Made by a program: the position numbers and the translations under genes. The notes below the pieces were generated by a model. It did not search any database, was not told the origin of the DNA, and was given only the letters and a program-made list of their open reading frames with translations. A stretch of 64,000 nt of DNA, from the NCBI GenBank assembly GCA_965243165.1, contig OZ251535.1:1736001-1800000 (forward strand). Reading direction: 5' to 3'. Positions 51,734 to 60,080 of the stretch are shown here, piece by piece (position 1 is the first letter of the stretch; every line of letters starts with the position of its first letter). The DNA is from CATQHD01 sp965243165. Lineage in GTDB: Bacteria > Actinomycetota > Acidimicrobiia > Spongiisociales > Spongiisociaceae.

Positions 51734-52922
51734 CCCCAAGGGATGCTCGGGGGCGGTCCGGCGGGACCGGGGGAGCGCTTGGGCGGCCCTCCTGCTGGCG
51801 GCCGCCCTGCTGGCCGCGCCCGCCGCCGACGCCGTTCTGCCCCCCGCCGACGGCTTGGACGCGCCGCCGCCGCCCGAACTGACCGCCGAGGCCTGGATCC
51901 TGTACGACGACTTCTACCGGCGGGTGCTGGCCGAACATCAGGCCGACCAGCGGCGGTCCGTGGCCTCCACCACCAAGATCATGACCGCCCTGGTGGTGCT
52001 CGAAGAAGCCGACCTCGGCAGCCCGGTGAACGTCTCGGAGAACGCCACCCTGATCGGTGAATCGGAGGTGGACCTGGTGCCCGGCGAGGAGGGCTGGACG
52101 GTGGAGGACATGCTGGCCGCCCTGCTGGTGCGGAGCGCCAACGACGCGGCGGTGGCGCTGGCCGAGCATACGGCCGGATCGGTGGAGAGCTTCGCCTTCC
52201 TGATGAACTCGAAGGCGGTGGAGATGGGCCTTCCCAACACGAACTTCGTCAACCCCCACGGCCTCGACCACCGCGACCACTACAGCTCGGCGCGAGATCT
52301 GCTGGATATGGCCTTGGCGGGCATGGAGGACGAGCGGTTCGCCCGGATTGTCAGGACCCGCAGCGCCTCCCTTCCCGCCGCCCCCGGCGGTGAACCGAGG
52401 TTGGTGTTGAACAGCAACCAGTTGCTGGCCGACTATCCGGGCGCGATCGGCGTCAAGACCGGCTACACCGACGGCGCCGCCCTGACGCTGGTGGCCGGTG
52501 CCGAACGGGGCGGGAGGCGGCTCTACGCGGTGGTGCTCGGTTCCACCGGCCACTTCGCCGATGCGGCCGCCCTGCTGGACTACGGTTTCGAGGAGTTCAC
52601 CCCCTCCACCCTGACCCCGGTCGGCGGCGCCGAGCGCAGACCGCTGATGATGGGCCTGCTCGACTCGGGGCCTGAGGAACCGGAAGACGGATTCGAGCTG
52701 TTCCCGGCCCCCGCCCCCGGCGGGGCGGAGCCGCCGGCGGACGCCGCGCCCGCCCCGGTGGAGGAACCGCCCGCACCGGAGGAGGCGGCGGAAGAGCCGG
52801 CCGAGCCCCCTCCGCCGCCGGAAACGGTGATCCTGCGAGAGCTGGAGCGAAGGCCCGACCTGCCCGGGCTGGGAGATGCGCTGGCTTGGGCCGGGCGCTA
52901 CTGGAACTGGATCTTCGGATGA
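51726..52922 (+). CDS. D-alanyl-D-alanine carboxypeptidase (low-molecular-weight PBP)
   Basis: 398 residues. Signal peptide (AWAALLLAAALLAAPAADA). Serine peptidase S11 motifs: SVASTTKIMTAL (SxxK), VRSANDAAVALAEH (SxN) and GVKTGYTDGAAL (KTG). It trims the terminal D-Ala from peptidoglycan stems. A C-terminal Pro/Glu/Ala-rich stalk (~310-370) ends with a short amphipathic segment (ALAWAGRYWNWIFG) that may hold it on the membrane. ATG 51726 lies inside the ftsR end, so the two are co-translated. Its insertion between ftsR and DUF151 differs from the mycobacterial order. Confidence 0.92.
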   Translation: MGSPKGCSGAVRRDRGSAWAALLLAAALLAAPAADAVLPPADGLDAPPPPELTAEAWILYDDFYRRVLAEHQADQRRSVASTTKIMTALVVLEEADLGSPVNVSENATLIGESEVDLVPGEEGWTVEDMLAALLVRSANDAAVALAEHTAGSVESFAFLMNSKAVEMGLPNTNFVNPHGLDHRDHYSSARDLLDMALAGMEDERFARIVRTRSASLPAAPGGEPRLVLNSNQLLADYPGAIGVKTGYTDGAALTLVAGAERGGRRLYAVVLGSTGHFADAAALLDYGFEEFTPSTLTPVGGAERRPLMMGLLDSGPEEPEDGFELFPAPAPGGAEPPADAAPAPVEEPPAPEEAAEEPAEPPPPPETVILRELERRPDLPGLGDALAWAGRYWNWIFG

Positions 52923-52963
52923 AACTTCCGCTCCTATGAGGACCGCGCACTCCGCAGGCGTGA

Positions 52964-52969
52964 TAGGCT
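52964..52969 (+). promoter_or_regulatory. Candidate -10 box (TAGGCT) of the DUF151 gene; leaderless geometry
   Basis: TAGGCT, seven bases, ATG 52977, with no Shine-Dalgarno sequence between. Matches the arrangement at pyrG, ispH and mshD. Confidence 0.4.
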
Positions 52970-52976
52970 CAATGAC

Positions 52977-53474
52977 ATGAGCGACGTGGTTCCGATGGAT
53001 CTGATCGGGGTGCGGATCGAATACCCGACCCAGCAGCCCATCGTCCTGCTCCGCGAGGCCCGAGGGGGGCGCTATCTGGCGATCTGGATCGGGAGGGCGG
53101 AAGCGACCGCCATCGCCTACGCCTTGGAGGGGGTAACCGCCCCGCGGCCCTTCACCCACGACCTGCTCCGCATCACCACCGAGGTGCTGGGGGGCCAGGT
53201 CGCCCGAGTCACCGTTACGGAGTTGCGGGACAACGTCTACTACGCCGACCTGGTGCTGAGCCAGGACGGCAAGGAGCTGCACGTCAGCTCGCGCCCCTCC
53301 GACGCGATCGCCCTGGCGGCCCGGACCAGCGCCCCGCTCTACGCCACCCCCGAGGTGCTCGACAGCGCCGGGATCCAGATAAGAGACGAGAACGACCAGG
53401 AAGCCCAAGAGGCCGAGGTGGAGCGCTTCAAGGAGTTCCTCGAGGACCTGACCCCCGAGGACTTCCGCACCTGA
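52977..53474 (+). CDS. DUF151 bifunctional-nuclease family protein
   Basis: 165 residues. Family features: PIVLLREARGGRYLAIWIGR (20), EATAIAYALEGV, RPFTHDLL, ELRDNVYYADLVL and SSRPSDAIALAARTSAPLYAT (in part). A relative in plants was reported to have DNase and RNase activity; the bacterial role is unsettled. Conserved partner of garA and the two merR genes in actinobacteria. The C-terminus is acidic (EEVERFKEFLEDL-like). Confidence 0.9.
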   Translation: MSDVVPMDLIGVRIEYPTQQPIVLLREARGGRYLAIWIGRAEATAIAYALEGVTAPRPFTHDLLRITTEVLGGQVARVTVTELRDNVYYADLVLSQDGKELHVSSRPSDAIALAARTSAPLYATPEVLDSAGIQIRDENDQEAQEAEVERFKEFLEDLTPEDFRT

Positions 53475-53520
53475 CCTCAAGTCTGGCCCGCCGCCGGGGG
53501 GAGGAGGCCGAGGTTCTCGA

Positions 53521-54069
53521 TCAGATCCTTTCTATGACGCCGCAGGCGACGCGGTCGCCGGCGCCCGGCTCGGCTCCGTAGGAATCGGGGCCGGCGTGGA
53601 CGATTACAGCTGATCCGTCGGAATCGAAGAGCGAGGCGCTGCTGTCCCCGCCCAAGGCCACCTTCGAAGTGAAATAGTCTGCCCGGGCGGCGCCGTCGGC
53701 CCCGGCGTAGATGTTCGGCAGGTCGCCGGCGTGTATACCGTCGGGGTTCATGAAGCCGTGTCCGATGCCGTCCGGATCGAAGTGGCCGCCCGCCGCCGAG
53801 AAATCCGGAGAGCAGGCCCCCACGGCGTGGAGGTGGAATCCATGCGGGCCGGGGGACAGCCCGTGCAGATCGGCCGAGACCAGCACCCCGTTGGGCCCCT
53901 GGGTCAGATCGACCTTACCCATCGCCGCGCCGTCCGCCCCTCTCATCACAGCCACCGCCCGCGTCCCCGTTTCAGCAGGCTGGTCACCCCCGCACGCCGC
54001 AAGCCCGGCCAAAGCCATCACCGCCGTCAAGCCGGCCGCCAAGCGGCGCACTGCCGCAACCTTCTTCAT
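53521..54069 (-). CDS. sodC: Cu/Zn superoxide dismutase lipoprotein
   Basis: 182 residues. Lipoprotein signal with lipobox LAAC. Metal ligands: GFHLHAVGAC, AGGHFDPDG, HAGDLPN and VIVHAGPDSYG. The two cysteines (GAC and VACGV) could form the usual disulfide. Detoxifies superoxide at the cell surface. Single-gene unit divergent from the AbiE-like cassette. Confidence 0.92.
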   Translation of the reverse strand: MKKVAAVRRLAAGLTAVMALAGLAACGGDQPAETGTRAVAVMRGADGAAMGKVDLTQGPNGVLVSADLHGLSPGPHGFHLHAVGACSPDFSAAGGHFDPDGIGHGFMNPDGIHAGDLPNIYAGADGAARADYFTSKVALGGDSSASLFDSDGSAVIVHAGPDSYGAEPGAGDRVACGVIERI

Positions 54070-54254
54070 ACCGCAGAACTATAGGATTCTCTCGGCAAAC
54101 AAGCAAACCCGGGGTTTGTTATTCGGTCTTAGATACTATCTTGTTTAGTAGAAGCAAGTTCTGTATATCGGCAATTTAGCCTTTATACTGGGATATAACT
54201 CTCCAAGCAGGAGGCACTCCCTAGAAATAAGGCTTTAATTGTCTAATTATATAA

Positions 54255-54283
54255 TTTGCCTTACCTAAGCAATCTGCTATAGT
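54255..54283 (+). promoter_or_regulatory. Promoter of the AbiE-like cassette
   Basis: TTTGCC (-35-like, 54255-54260), 17-base spacer, TATAGT (54278-54283). Lies in an unusually AT-rich 250-bp spacer (54070-54322) between sodC and the cassette. GAGGG precedes the ATG at 54323, so this transcript has an ordinary leader, unlike many native genes here. Confidence 0.55.
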
Positions 54284-54322
54284 AGATTAGAAAAGCATCG
54301 GCCGTCTGACGAGGGAAAACGA

Positions 54323-55393
54323 ATGCCGCCCAACCCCAACCCCGGAACCATCCGCCGGCTTTTCGACATGACTGCCGCCGCGCTCGGCTCCTTCCTGCCG
54401 GATGCCTGGGCGGTGGAAGCAGACGGCCGTTCGGAGATGGGCGGCGCCGTGCGGGTGACCGCACCCGACGGCAGCGCGGGCGAGGTCACCGTCCTGGCGC
54501 GGGACCGGCTCTCCACCCGAGAGGCGGCCGCCCTGCCGCCCTCATCGAACGGAGCTGCAATCGTCGCCGCCTCCTGGCTGAGCCCGCGCACCAGGGAGAT
54601 CCTCGAGAAGGGCGGGGTCGGCTACGTCGACGAAACCGGCAATGTCTGGCTGGCAATGGATCGGCCGGGGTTGGTCCTCCGCAACCAGGGAGCAGCACGC
54701 GACCCGTCGCCGGCGCCCGCCAAACGGCCCAATCTCCGGGGTGCCCGGGCATGGGCGTTGCTTCGCACCCTCGCCGAGGTGCGCCCCCCGTACGGCGTCG
54801 GCGAGCTCGCCAACACCCTGGGTACCGACCCCGGCTACATATCGCGCCTGCTGTCCGTCCTGGCAGAGGAGCTGCTGATCGAAAGGAAGCCGCGCGGGCC
54901 GGTGCTGCATGTCGAATGGGAGTCCATCCTGCGTCAGATGACCGCCGTCTACTCCATGTACGGCTCCAACGACTCCACCAGCTGGATGGCCAGCGGAGGG
55001 CCGGAACAGTTTCTCCTTGATATCGCATCCAGCGAAGAGGATAACTGGGCGCTCACCGGATCGTTCGCCGCCTCGAACCTAGTGCGGATAACCGTGCCTC
55101 TGGTCGCAGTGGTGTACACCGAAGACCCAGAACGGACAGCCAACGCCGCCCGTCTGCTGAGGGTCCGCACCGGAGGAAACGTGACCCTGGTCCGCCCCTA
55201 CGACCGCATTGTGTTCGATCGCACCTGGCAGGGGAGTGAAGCTGTCAACGCTTCGTTGGCCCAAGTCGCGGTGGACTGTCTGACCGGACCTGCCAGGCTG
55301 CCTTCCGAAGGCGAAGCCCTGCTGGAATGGATGCGAAACAACGCCCCGCTCTGGCAGGCACCGTCTCTTGACATAAAAGCGGACGCCCCATGA
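54323..55393 (+). CDS. Winged-helix, AbiEi-like regulator
   Basis: 356 residues. The middle holds TREILEKGGVGYVDETGNVWL (in part), typical of AbiEi-like proteins, and a winged helix (YGVGELANTLGTDPGYISRLLSVLAEE in part, ~165-195). The C-terminal half has FLLDIASSEEDNWALTGS and later VVYTEDPE, as in AbiEi-like antitoxin/regulators. In AbiE type IV systems AbiEi represses the operon and antagonises the AbiEii nucleotidyltransferase. ATGA overlap with the next gene. GC-rich, unlike the two genes after it. Confidence 0.75.
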   Translation: MPPNPNPGTIRRLFDMTAAALGSFLPDAWAVEADGRSEMGGAVRVTAPDGSAGEVTVLARDRLSTREAAALPPSSNGAAIVAASWLSPRTREILEKGGVGYVDETGNVWLAMDRPGLVLRNQGAARDPSPAPAKRPNLRGARAWALLRTLAEVRPPYGVGELANTLGTDPGYISRLLSVLAEELLIERKPRGPVLHVEWESILRQMTAVYSMYGSNDSTSWMASGGPEQFLLDIASSEEDNWALTGSFAASNLVRITVPLVAVVYTEDPERTANAARLLRVRTGGNVTLVRPYDRIVFDRTWQGSEAVNASLAQVAVDCLTGPARLPSEGEALLEWMRNNAPLWQAPSLDIKADAP

Positions 55394-56271
55394 GCGCGGC
55401 CTCGCAACCTAGCGACCTCTACATCTATGCTAGAAGGGTGCTACTTGATGCCCTTACTGCGCTCGAACCACATCTCAACGCCGTGATTCTGGTCGGTGCT
55501 CAGGCTGTCTATCTACAAACCGAGAAACGCCTGCCCTCTTATCAAGCCTACACGACTGACGCGGATCTAGTACTCGAGCCCGATAATCTGGCCGATGAGC
55601 CGCCCTTGAAAAAAGTGATGGCTGCTGCAGGATTCGTACACACAGGTGAACCCGGCAGATGGCATAGGTCAATAAAACTGCCGAATGCCGAAGACACCTT
55701 ATCCGTTCCGATAGATCTGATCGTTCCATCACAGATAGCACCAAAGGGAGGGCGGCGCAGCGCCCGGCTTCCGAAAGACCATGGAAAAGACACTGCTCGT
55801 AAGATCGCCGGGGTTGAGGGTGCCCTCATCGACCGCAACCTTCTCACCGTTCCTGCTCTTGACAAAGCTGACGAACGTCAAGTTACCCTAAAGGTCGCCG
55901 GTAAGGGCGCTCTCTTGGTCGCCAAAGCCCACAAGCTCGGGGAACGTCTCAACAACCCAAAGCGCCTTTTACCAAAGGATGCGGGAGATGTATACCGGAT
56001 ATTCGACTCCACCCCGGTCGAAGAAATGGTACACATCGTCAGGAAATTACTCACCCATCCTTTGTCTATGAATACAGCGGGGCAATCCCTTGAATATCTT
56101 CGTAAGTTGTTCGCTACGGCTTCCAGTCCAGGAACCGAGCTAGCAGTTCAAGCCCTGACCGGTGTGGAAGAACCAGCAGTTGTCGCTACGACTATGGCCC
56201 GATACACGCAAGAACTCCTTGTTGCCATCCATCAACAGAAAGGAACCATAGATGTCTCCCCAAGCGAATAG
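55390..56271 (+). CDS. Nucleotidyltransferase-fold protein (AbiEii-like or MNT-like)
   Basis: 293 residues. VILVGAQAVYLQT followed by YTTDADLVLEP looks like the GS/D-x-D core of minimal nucleotidyltransferases; Gly-Ala stands in place of Gly-Ser. Later VPIDLIVPS supplies the third acidic position. Helical C-terminus (RLLPKDAGDVYRIFDSTPVEE region). Together with the AbiEi-like partner it suggests a type IV toxin-antitoxin or abortive-infection pair. Codon use is more AT-rich than in the regulator. Confidence 0.75.
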   Translation: MSAASQPSDLYIYARRVLLDALTALEPHLNAVILVGAQAVYLQTEKRLPSYQAYTTDADLVLEPDNLADEPPLKKVMAAAGFVHTGEPGRWHRSIKLPNAEDTLSVPIDLIVPSQIAPKGGRRSARLPKDHGKDTARKIAGVEGALIDRNLLTVPALDKADERQVTLKVAGKGALLVAKAHKLGERLNNPKRLLPKDAGDVYRIFDSTPVEEMVHIVRKLLTHPLSMNTAGQSLEYLRKLFATASSPGTELAVQALTGVEEPAVVATTMARYTQELLVAIHQQKGTIDVSPSE

Positions 56272-57145
56272 CCCAGAAACCAAGCTTACCGAAAAAGTCA
56301 GATCAATTGAACGGTTGAAAGCATACCTTCCTGATCCAGTTCGGCGCATTGAGCTTTACGACCTTATGATGAGCGAAATAGATACGGTGATCGAATATAT
56401 TAGGGACCTACCTATAGATGATTTGACTGGATACGAAGACTATAGAGAACGTGTTGTCGCCTATGAGGAGGCTATGTCCCAGCTGTTGGATATTCTCGTG
56501 GTCGGAGTTTTCCACTCTAGAACGGCTGACCATGATTGGCTTTGGGTGAGATGCCTCGACCGGTTGGCAACGAGAGAAACCAAGGTATCGGGAAATACCT
56601 TGCTGTTGGATATGCAGCATTACCCCACACTGTTGGCTCTTTATGCTGTCGGGCTGGGTGCCGCCGCCGCCGACCGGATCGATCCGATCGCGCAGGTGAT
56701 AGGCTCAGTCAAGATACAGAACCCGCTTCATTCGTATCTTGGTGCGGCAAGCGTGGCTAAGGCAACAACGGCATTGAACGATGACGCCCTGAGAAAATCC
56801 TTTTCTGATCTGGATCGGCGTGCAACCCCTGTCTCAGATCACCTGCTCGAGGTTCTGCGGCCCAGAGTTTCTGACTTGGCACCGAATTATGAGAAGTATC
56901 AAGATCTATTCGACGAAATAGAATACCTAATAGGACTCTCTTATGCGGCGCACGAGGGCGGAGGTTGGGGGCCGGTCGGGCGGGCGGTGTGGAGATGCAG
57001 GGACCGCGATGATTTCCCTGGGGAAATGGTTGCCCGCCACGCTCAGGTTCTGATCGAGGCAGGCATCTTCGATAGTCAAGAGCACCTGGCAGATGTGAAG
57101 CAATCATACGACCGGCGCATGAACTCGAGTCGGCTTCGTTACTGA
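56252..57145 (+). CDS. Unknown third protein of the AbiE-like cassette
   Basis: 297 residues; ATG 56252 lies 20 bases inside the nucleotidyltransferase gene, so the products are co-translated. Mostly helical: PVRRIELYDLMMSEIDTVIE (20), YRERVVAYEEAMSQLLDIL, HYPTLLALYAVGLGAAAADR (20). No catalytic motif seen. Canonical AbiE has two genes, so this is an extra component. The end has a DRRMNSS tail. I recall no named family. Confidence 0.65.
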   Translation: MSPQANSPETKLTEKVRSIERLKAYLPDPVRRIELYDLMMSEIDTVIEYIRDLPIDDLTGYEDYRERVVAYEEAMSQLLDILVVGVFHSRTADHDWLWVRCLDRLATRETKVSGNTLLLDMQHYPTLLALYAVGLGAAAADRIDPIAQVIGSVKIQNPLHSYLGAASVAKATTALNDDALRKSFSDLDRRATPVSDHLLEVLRPRVSDLAPNYEKYQDLFDEIEYLIGLSYAAHEGGGWGPVGRAVWRCRDRDDFPGEMVARHAQVLIEAGIFDSQEHLADVKQSYDRRMNSSRLRY

Positions 57146-57239
57146 GCTGCCCTTCCCGCAGCAGCGGTGACCAGTCGCCCGGCAGACACCGCTGGAAAGC
57201 AGGTCGTGGCAGGCCGAGGCGTCCCGGGCAGGCGGGCAG

Positions 57240-57269
57240 GACGCCGCGACGCGCCCCCGTCGCGGCGTC
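57240..57269. terminator. Strong hairpin in the 389-bp spacer after the AbiE-like cassette
   Basis: GACGCCGCGACG pairs perfectly with CGTCGCGGCGTC across a six-base loop (CGCCCC). No T-run follows, so it may be a non-canonical terminator or a protein site. The remaining spacer (57146-57534) holds no credible gene. Confidence 0.55.
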
Positions 57270-57534
57270 TGCTCCACCGCAGGCGGCCTGTGCCGGAACT
57301 GCCGGTCTGCAAGGCGCTGGGGGAGTGCTCTGCGGCAGAATCCTTGAAAACGGTAGGGCCGGTCGTCTAGAGTACGCTTCTTCTAACTCGATTACGGCGG
57401 TGTAATCACCGCGGCCGCCCTCGGCAGGGGGCCCGCCGCCAAGACGCGGAGCCGCATGATCGAGGAGGATGGGCGCTCCGGCATCCGGCGGGCTGGGCAG
57501 CCGCAGGACTCCCGGCCGCGAAAGGAACTGCTTC

Positions 57535-58047
57535 ATGCACAATGCCATCACCGGCGCCGGACCGGACTCCGGTTACCGAGCCCCCCAGGTATGCAAGCTG
57601 GTGGGCATCACCTACCGCCAGCTGGACCATTGGGCGCGCACCGGCCTGCTCACTCCCTCGCTCCAGGAGGCGAACGGGTCGGGAACCCAGCGCCGCTACT
57701 CCTTCACCGACCTGCTCCAGCTGCGGGTCGTCAGGCGTTTGCTGGACACCGGCATCAGCCTCCAGAAGATCAGAAGGGCGGTGGATTGGCTGCGCGCCAA
57801 GTTGGAAACCGACCACCCGCTGACGGAACTCAACCTCATCTCGGACGGAAACACCATCTGGGCCAAGGACCAAGCAGACGAGGCGGCGGCGCTCTTCACC
57901 GATCTGCTGCGCCAGGGCCAAGGCGTCTTCGGCATCGCCGTCGGACAGGTGCAGCGGGACTTGGAAGGGGACATCTTGGAGCTGTTCCCGCCCCAAGCCC
58001 GGTACGAGGAGGAGGCGCCGGCGCAGGCGGCATCGGCGTCGAACTGA
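57535..58047 (+). CDS. Second MerR-family regulator (Rv1830-like)
   Basis: 170 residues. MerR helix-turn-helix: YRAPQVCKLVGITYRQLDHW (20), ARTGLLTPS, RRYSFTDLLQLRVVRRLLD (19) and GISLQKIRRAVDWL. The C-terminal half lacks metal-binding cysteines, so it is not a metal sensor. In mycobacteria the garA, ftsR, DUF151, merR genes are adjacent; here sodC and an AbiE-like cassette separate this one from DUF151. AAGGA lies ~9 bases before ATG 57535. Confidence 0.82.
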   Translation: MHNAITGAGPDSGYRAPQVCKLVGITYRQLDHWARTGLLTPSLQEANGSGTQRRYSFTDLLQLRVVRRLLDTGISLQKIRRAVDWLRAKLETDHPLTELNLISDGNTIWAKDQADEAAALFTDLLRQGQGVFGIAVGQVQRDLEGDILELFPPQARYEEEAPAQAASASN

Positions 58048-58096
58048 CCGCCGGCGCCCGGCTTCAATCGGCCGCCGAAATCGAAGAGGTACTGAC

Positions 58097-58930
58097 ATGG
58101 CCGGTGCGGCGGGCATCATGGAGATCGGCCCCTCCCGCACCGGGGTCACCGAGCTGCGGCGGCGGTGGCCGGCTTCAGAGCCTTGGGCGGCGGTGCTCAT
58201 CGTCCATGGAATCGCCGAGCATTCGGGCCGTTACGAGCGCACCGCGGCCCGGCTGGCCGCGGCCGGCATCGACGTGTACGCCTTCGACCTGCAGGGGTTC
58301 GGCGCCTCGGCGGGGCGGCGGGCAGACATCGAGAGCTTCGCCGTCTACCGCAGCCAGATACTCGACAACCTGGCGCCGCTCTTCGCCTCCGGGCTGCCCG
58401 CCGTGCTGTTCGGCCACTCGATGGGCGGACTGCTGGCGGTCGATTACGCCCTCTCGCGCCACCGCCAACCGGACCTGGTGGTGCTCAACTCTCCGGCGCT
58501 GGATGCGTCCGTCCCGCTCTGGCAGAGGCGGGCGGCCCCGCTCCTGGCCAAGGCGGCGCCCCGCTTGAACCTCGCCAATCCGATCGACCCCCGGGAGCTG
58601 TTCGCCGATCCGGCCATGGCCGAGGACTACCGGACCGATCCACTGGTAACAACCCGCTCCACCGTCCGCCTCGGCGCCCTCCTGTTCCGCTGCATGGAAC
58701 GGACGGGCCGATCCTTGGACCTGTACCGGGCGCCCACCTTGGTGCTGCACGGGGGCGCCGACACCATCGTCCCGCCGGAAGTGAGCGCCCCGCTCGGCAG
58801 GCGGCCGAACGTGGAACGGCGGGTCTATCCGGGCCTCCGGCACGGAACGGTCAACGAACCGGCCGGCGCCCGGCTGATCGACGACGCCGCGGCGTGGATC
58901 AGGTCCCGGGTCGGCGAAGGCAACGGATGA
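58097..58930 (+). CDS. Alpha/beta hydrolase, monoacylglycerol-lipase type
   Basis: 277 residues. VLIVHGIAEHSGRYERTAARL (in part) forms the oxyanion region, YAFDLQGFGASAGRRADIES (20) follows, and the nucleophile elbow is LFGHSMGGLLAVDYAL. Acid and base of the triad fit GADTIVPPEVS and LRHGTVNEP. Probably hydrolyses monoacylglycerols or related esters; the exact substrate is unknown. ATG 58097; unrelated to the merR gene in function as far as visible. Confidence 0.85.
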   Translation: MAGAAGIMEIGPSRTGVTELRRRWPASEPWAAVLIVHGIAEHSGRYERTAARLAAAGIDVYAFDLQGFGASAGRRADIESFAVYRSQILDNLAPLFASGLPAVLFGHSMGGLLAVDYALSRHRQPDLVVLNSPALDASVPLWQRRAAPLLAKAAPRLNLANPIDPRELFADPAMAEDYRTDPLVTTRSTVRLGALLFRCMERTGRSLDLYRAPTLVLHGGADTIVPPEVSAPLGRRPNVERRVYPGLRHGTVNEPAGARLIDDAAAWIRSRVGEGNG

Positions 58931-58952
58931 GAAAGCCGAGGGGTGATATCGG

Positions 58953-59951
58953 TCAGCCGCTGCCCGCCGCGGCCGCAACCTGGTCCGCCAGCCGCTGAAA
59001 ATCGGCGGAGGCCGCCTCGAAATCCGCCAGCTGCCGTTGTCTGGTTTCGCCCGAATCCGAAGACTGCAGCCCGGTTACCATTCCGTCCGCCGATCTGACC
59101 ATTGCCGAGAGCGCCTCGATCATCCGCCGGTGGCGGTCTGCGTCGGCGGCTTCGGGCCGGTTGACCTCCCTCAACCGCAGAAACATGTCTCTCCCCTGCG
59201 GGGCCAGGGCTCTCATATCCTGGAAGGTGGCCTCGTAGCCGGCGGTGCGGTCGTCCCACCGGTCGTTGATCCGCCGCCCTTCGGTCCTCAGCTGCTCCAC
59301 CTCGCCCGCCAGATCGGCGATCTCGTCCGCATAGAAACGCAGGGCGTAAGACTCCAACGTGTCCTCTTCTTCGGGGGCGGGCGCCTCGGCGACGGGGGCG
59401 GTCGGGGCGGGGGCGGGATCGGCCTCAGGCGGCGCCTCGCCCCGGTTGGTCACCACGTCGAAGCCCAAGAACAGAATCGCAGCCGCCGCAACCAGGATCA
59501 AAAGTATCCTGGCCCCCCGCTTCGGGGAAGGCGCCTTCCTGCGCCCGGCCCTGATTCGTCCGTCCCTCTCTTCGTCCCACAGGTCCTCTTCATCCCACAG
59601 GAAACCCGGATCCTCTTCGGCCTCGACCTCGAAAGTCCAATCCGTACGGGGGCGAACCGGGGCGGTCATCTCCCTGGTTGCGGGATCTTCCCGGCTTTCG
59701 GTTTCGTACGCCGCCGTCCGGGCCCCGCAGGAGCGGCAGACCGAACGGCCGGGTTCGTTCAGCTCCCCGCAGGCGTGACAGACGCGGCCCTCCATCTCGG
59801 CGGCTTCCTCCGGGTCCAAGGGGACCGTGCGGGGTGTGATCATGGCTTCGGTCACCGGCGGAGGAGCGGCCCTCGCGATGGATTCGCGCCGCGGGTCAGA
59901 GCCGGAGCGGCCGGAGTCCCCGCTCGGTTGGGTCTCGTCTGAACCGGTCAA
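58953..59951 (-). CDS. Zinc-ribbon membrane protein of unknown function
   Basis: 332 residues. N-terminal zinc ribbon VCHACGELNEPGRSVCRSCG (20). An acidic segment with WDEEDLWDEERDG precedes a basic stretch and one membrane helix (ILLILVAAAAILFLGFDVV). A Pro/Ala linker and a helical extracytoplasmic domain (EIADLAGEVEQLRTEGRRIN and others) follow. TTG start at 59951 with GAGGAG upstream; an internal ATG at residue 37 is possible. Single-pass topology implies a cytoplasmic zinc ribbon. Confidence 0.75.
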   Translation of the reverse strand: MTGSDETQPSGDSGRSGSDPRRESIARAAPPPVTEAMITPRTVPLDPEEAAEMEGRVCHACGELNEPGRSVCRSCGARTAAYETESREDPATREMTAPVRPRTDWTFEVEAEEDPGFLWDEEDLWDEERDGRIRAGRRKAPSPKRGARILLILVAAAAILFLGFDVVTNRGEAPPEADPAPAPTAPVAEAPAPEEEDTLESYALRFYADEIADLAGEVEQLRTEGRRINDRWDDRTAGYEATFQDMRALAPQGRDMFLRLREVNRPEAADADRHRRMIEALSAMVRSADGMVTGLQSSDSGETRQRQLADFEAASADFQRLADQVAAAAGSG

Positions 59952-60067
59952 ATCCCGCTCCTCGTTGTCTCCTCTAACGAACCTCTTGTTGTTTTCTATT
60001 TATGCATCGGCAATGAGAATAGTGAGAAAAGCGCACCAAACGGGTATATATGGGCGGCCGGGCCGCC

Positions 60068-60073
60068 TACCCT
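60068..60073 (+). promoter_or_regulatory. Candidate -10 box (TACCCT) of mshD; leaderless geometry
   Basis: TACCCT, seven bases, ATG 60081, with no Shine-Dalgarno sequence between. Confidence 0.4.
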
Positions 60074-60080
60074 CTCGATC

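Noticed and set aside
54070..54322. Possible small RNA in the AT-rich spacer after sodC
   Set aside because: A promoter for the downstream cassette is visible but no stable fold with terminator; nothing beyond AT-richness supports an RNA gene.
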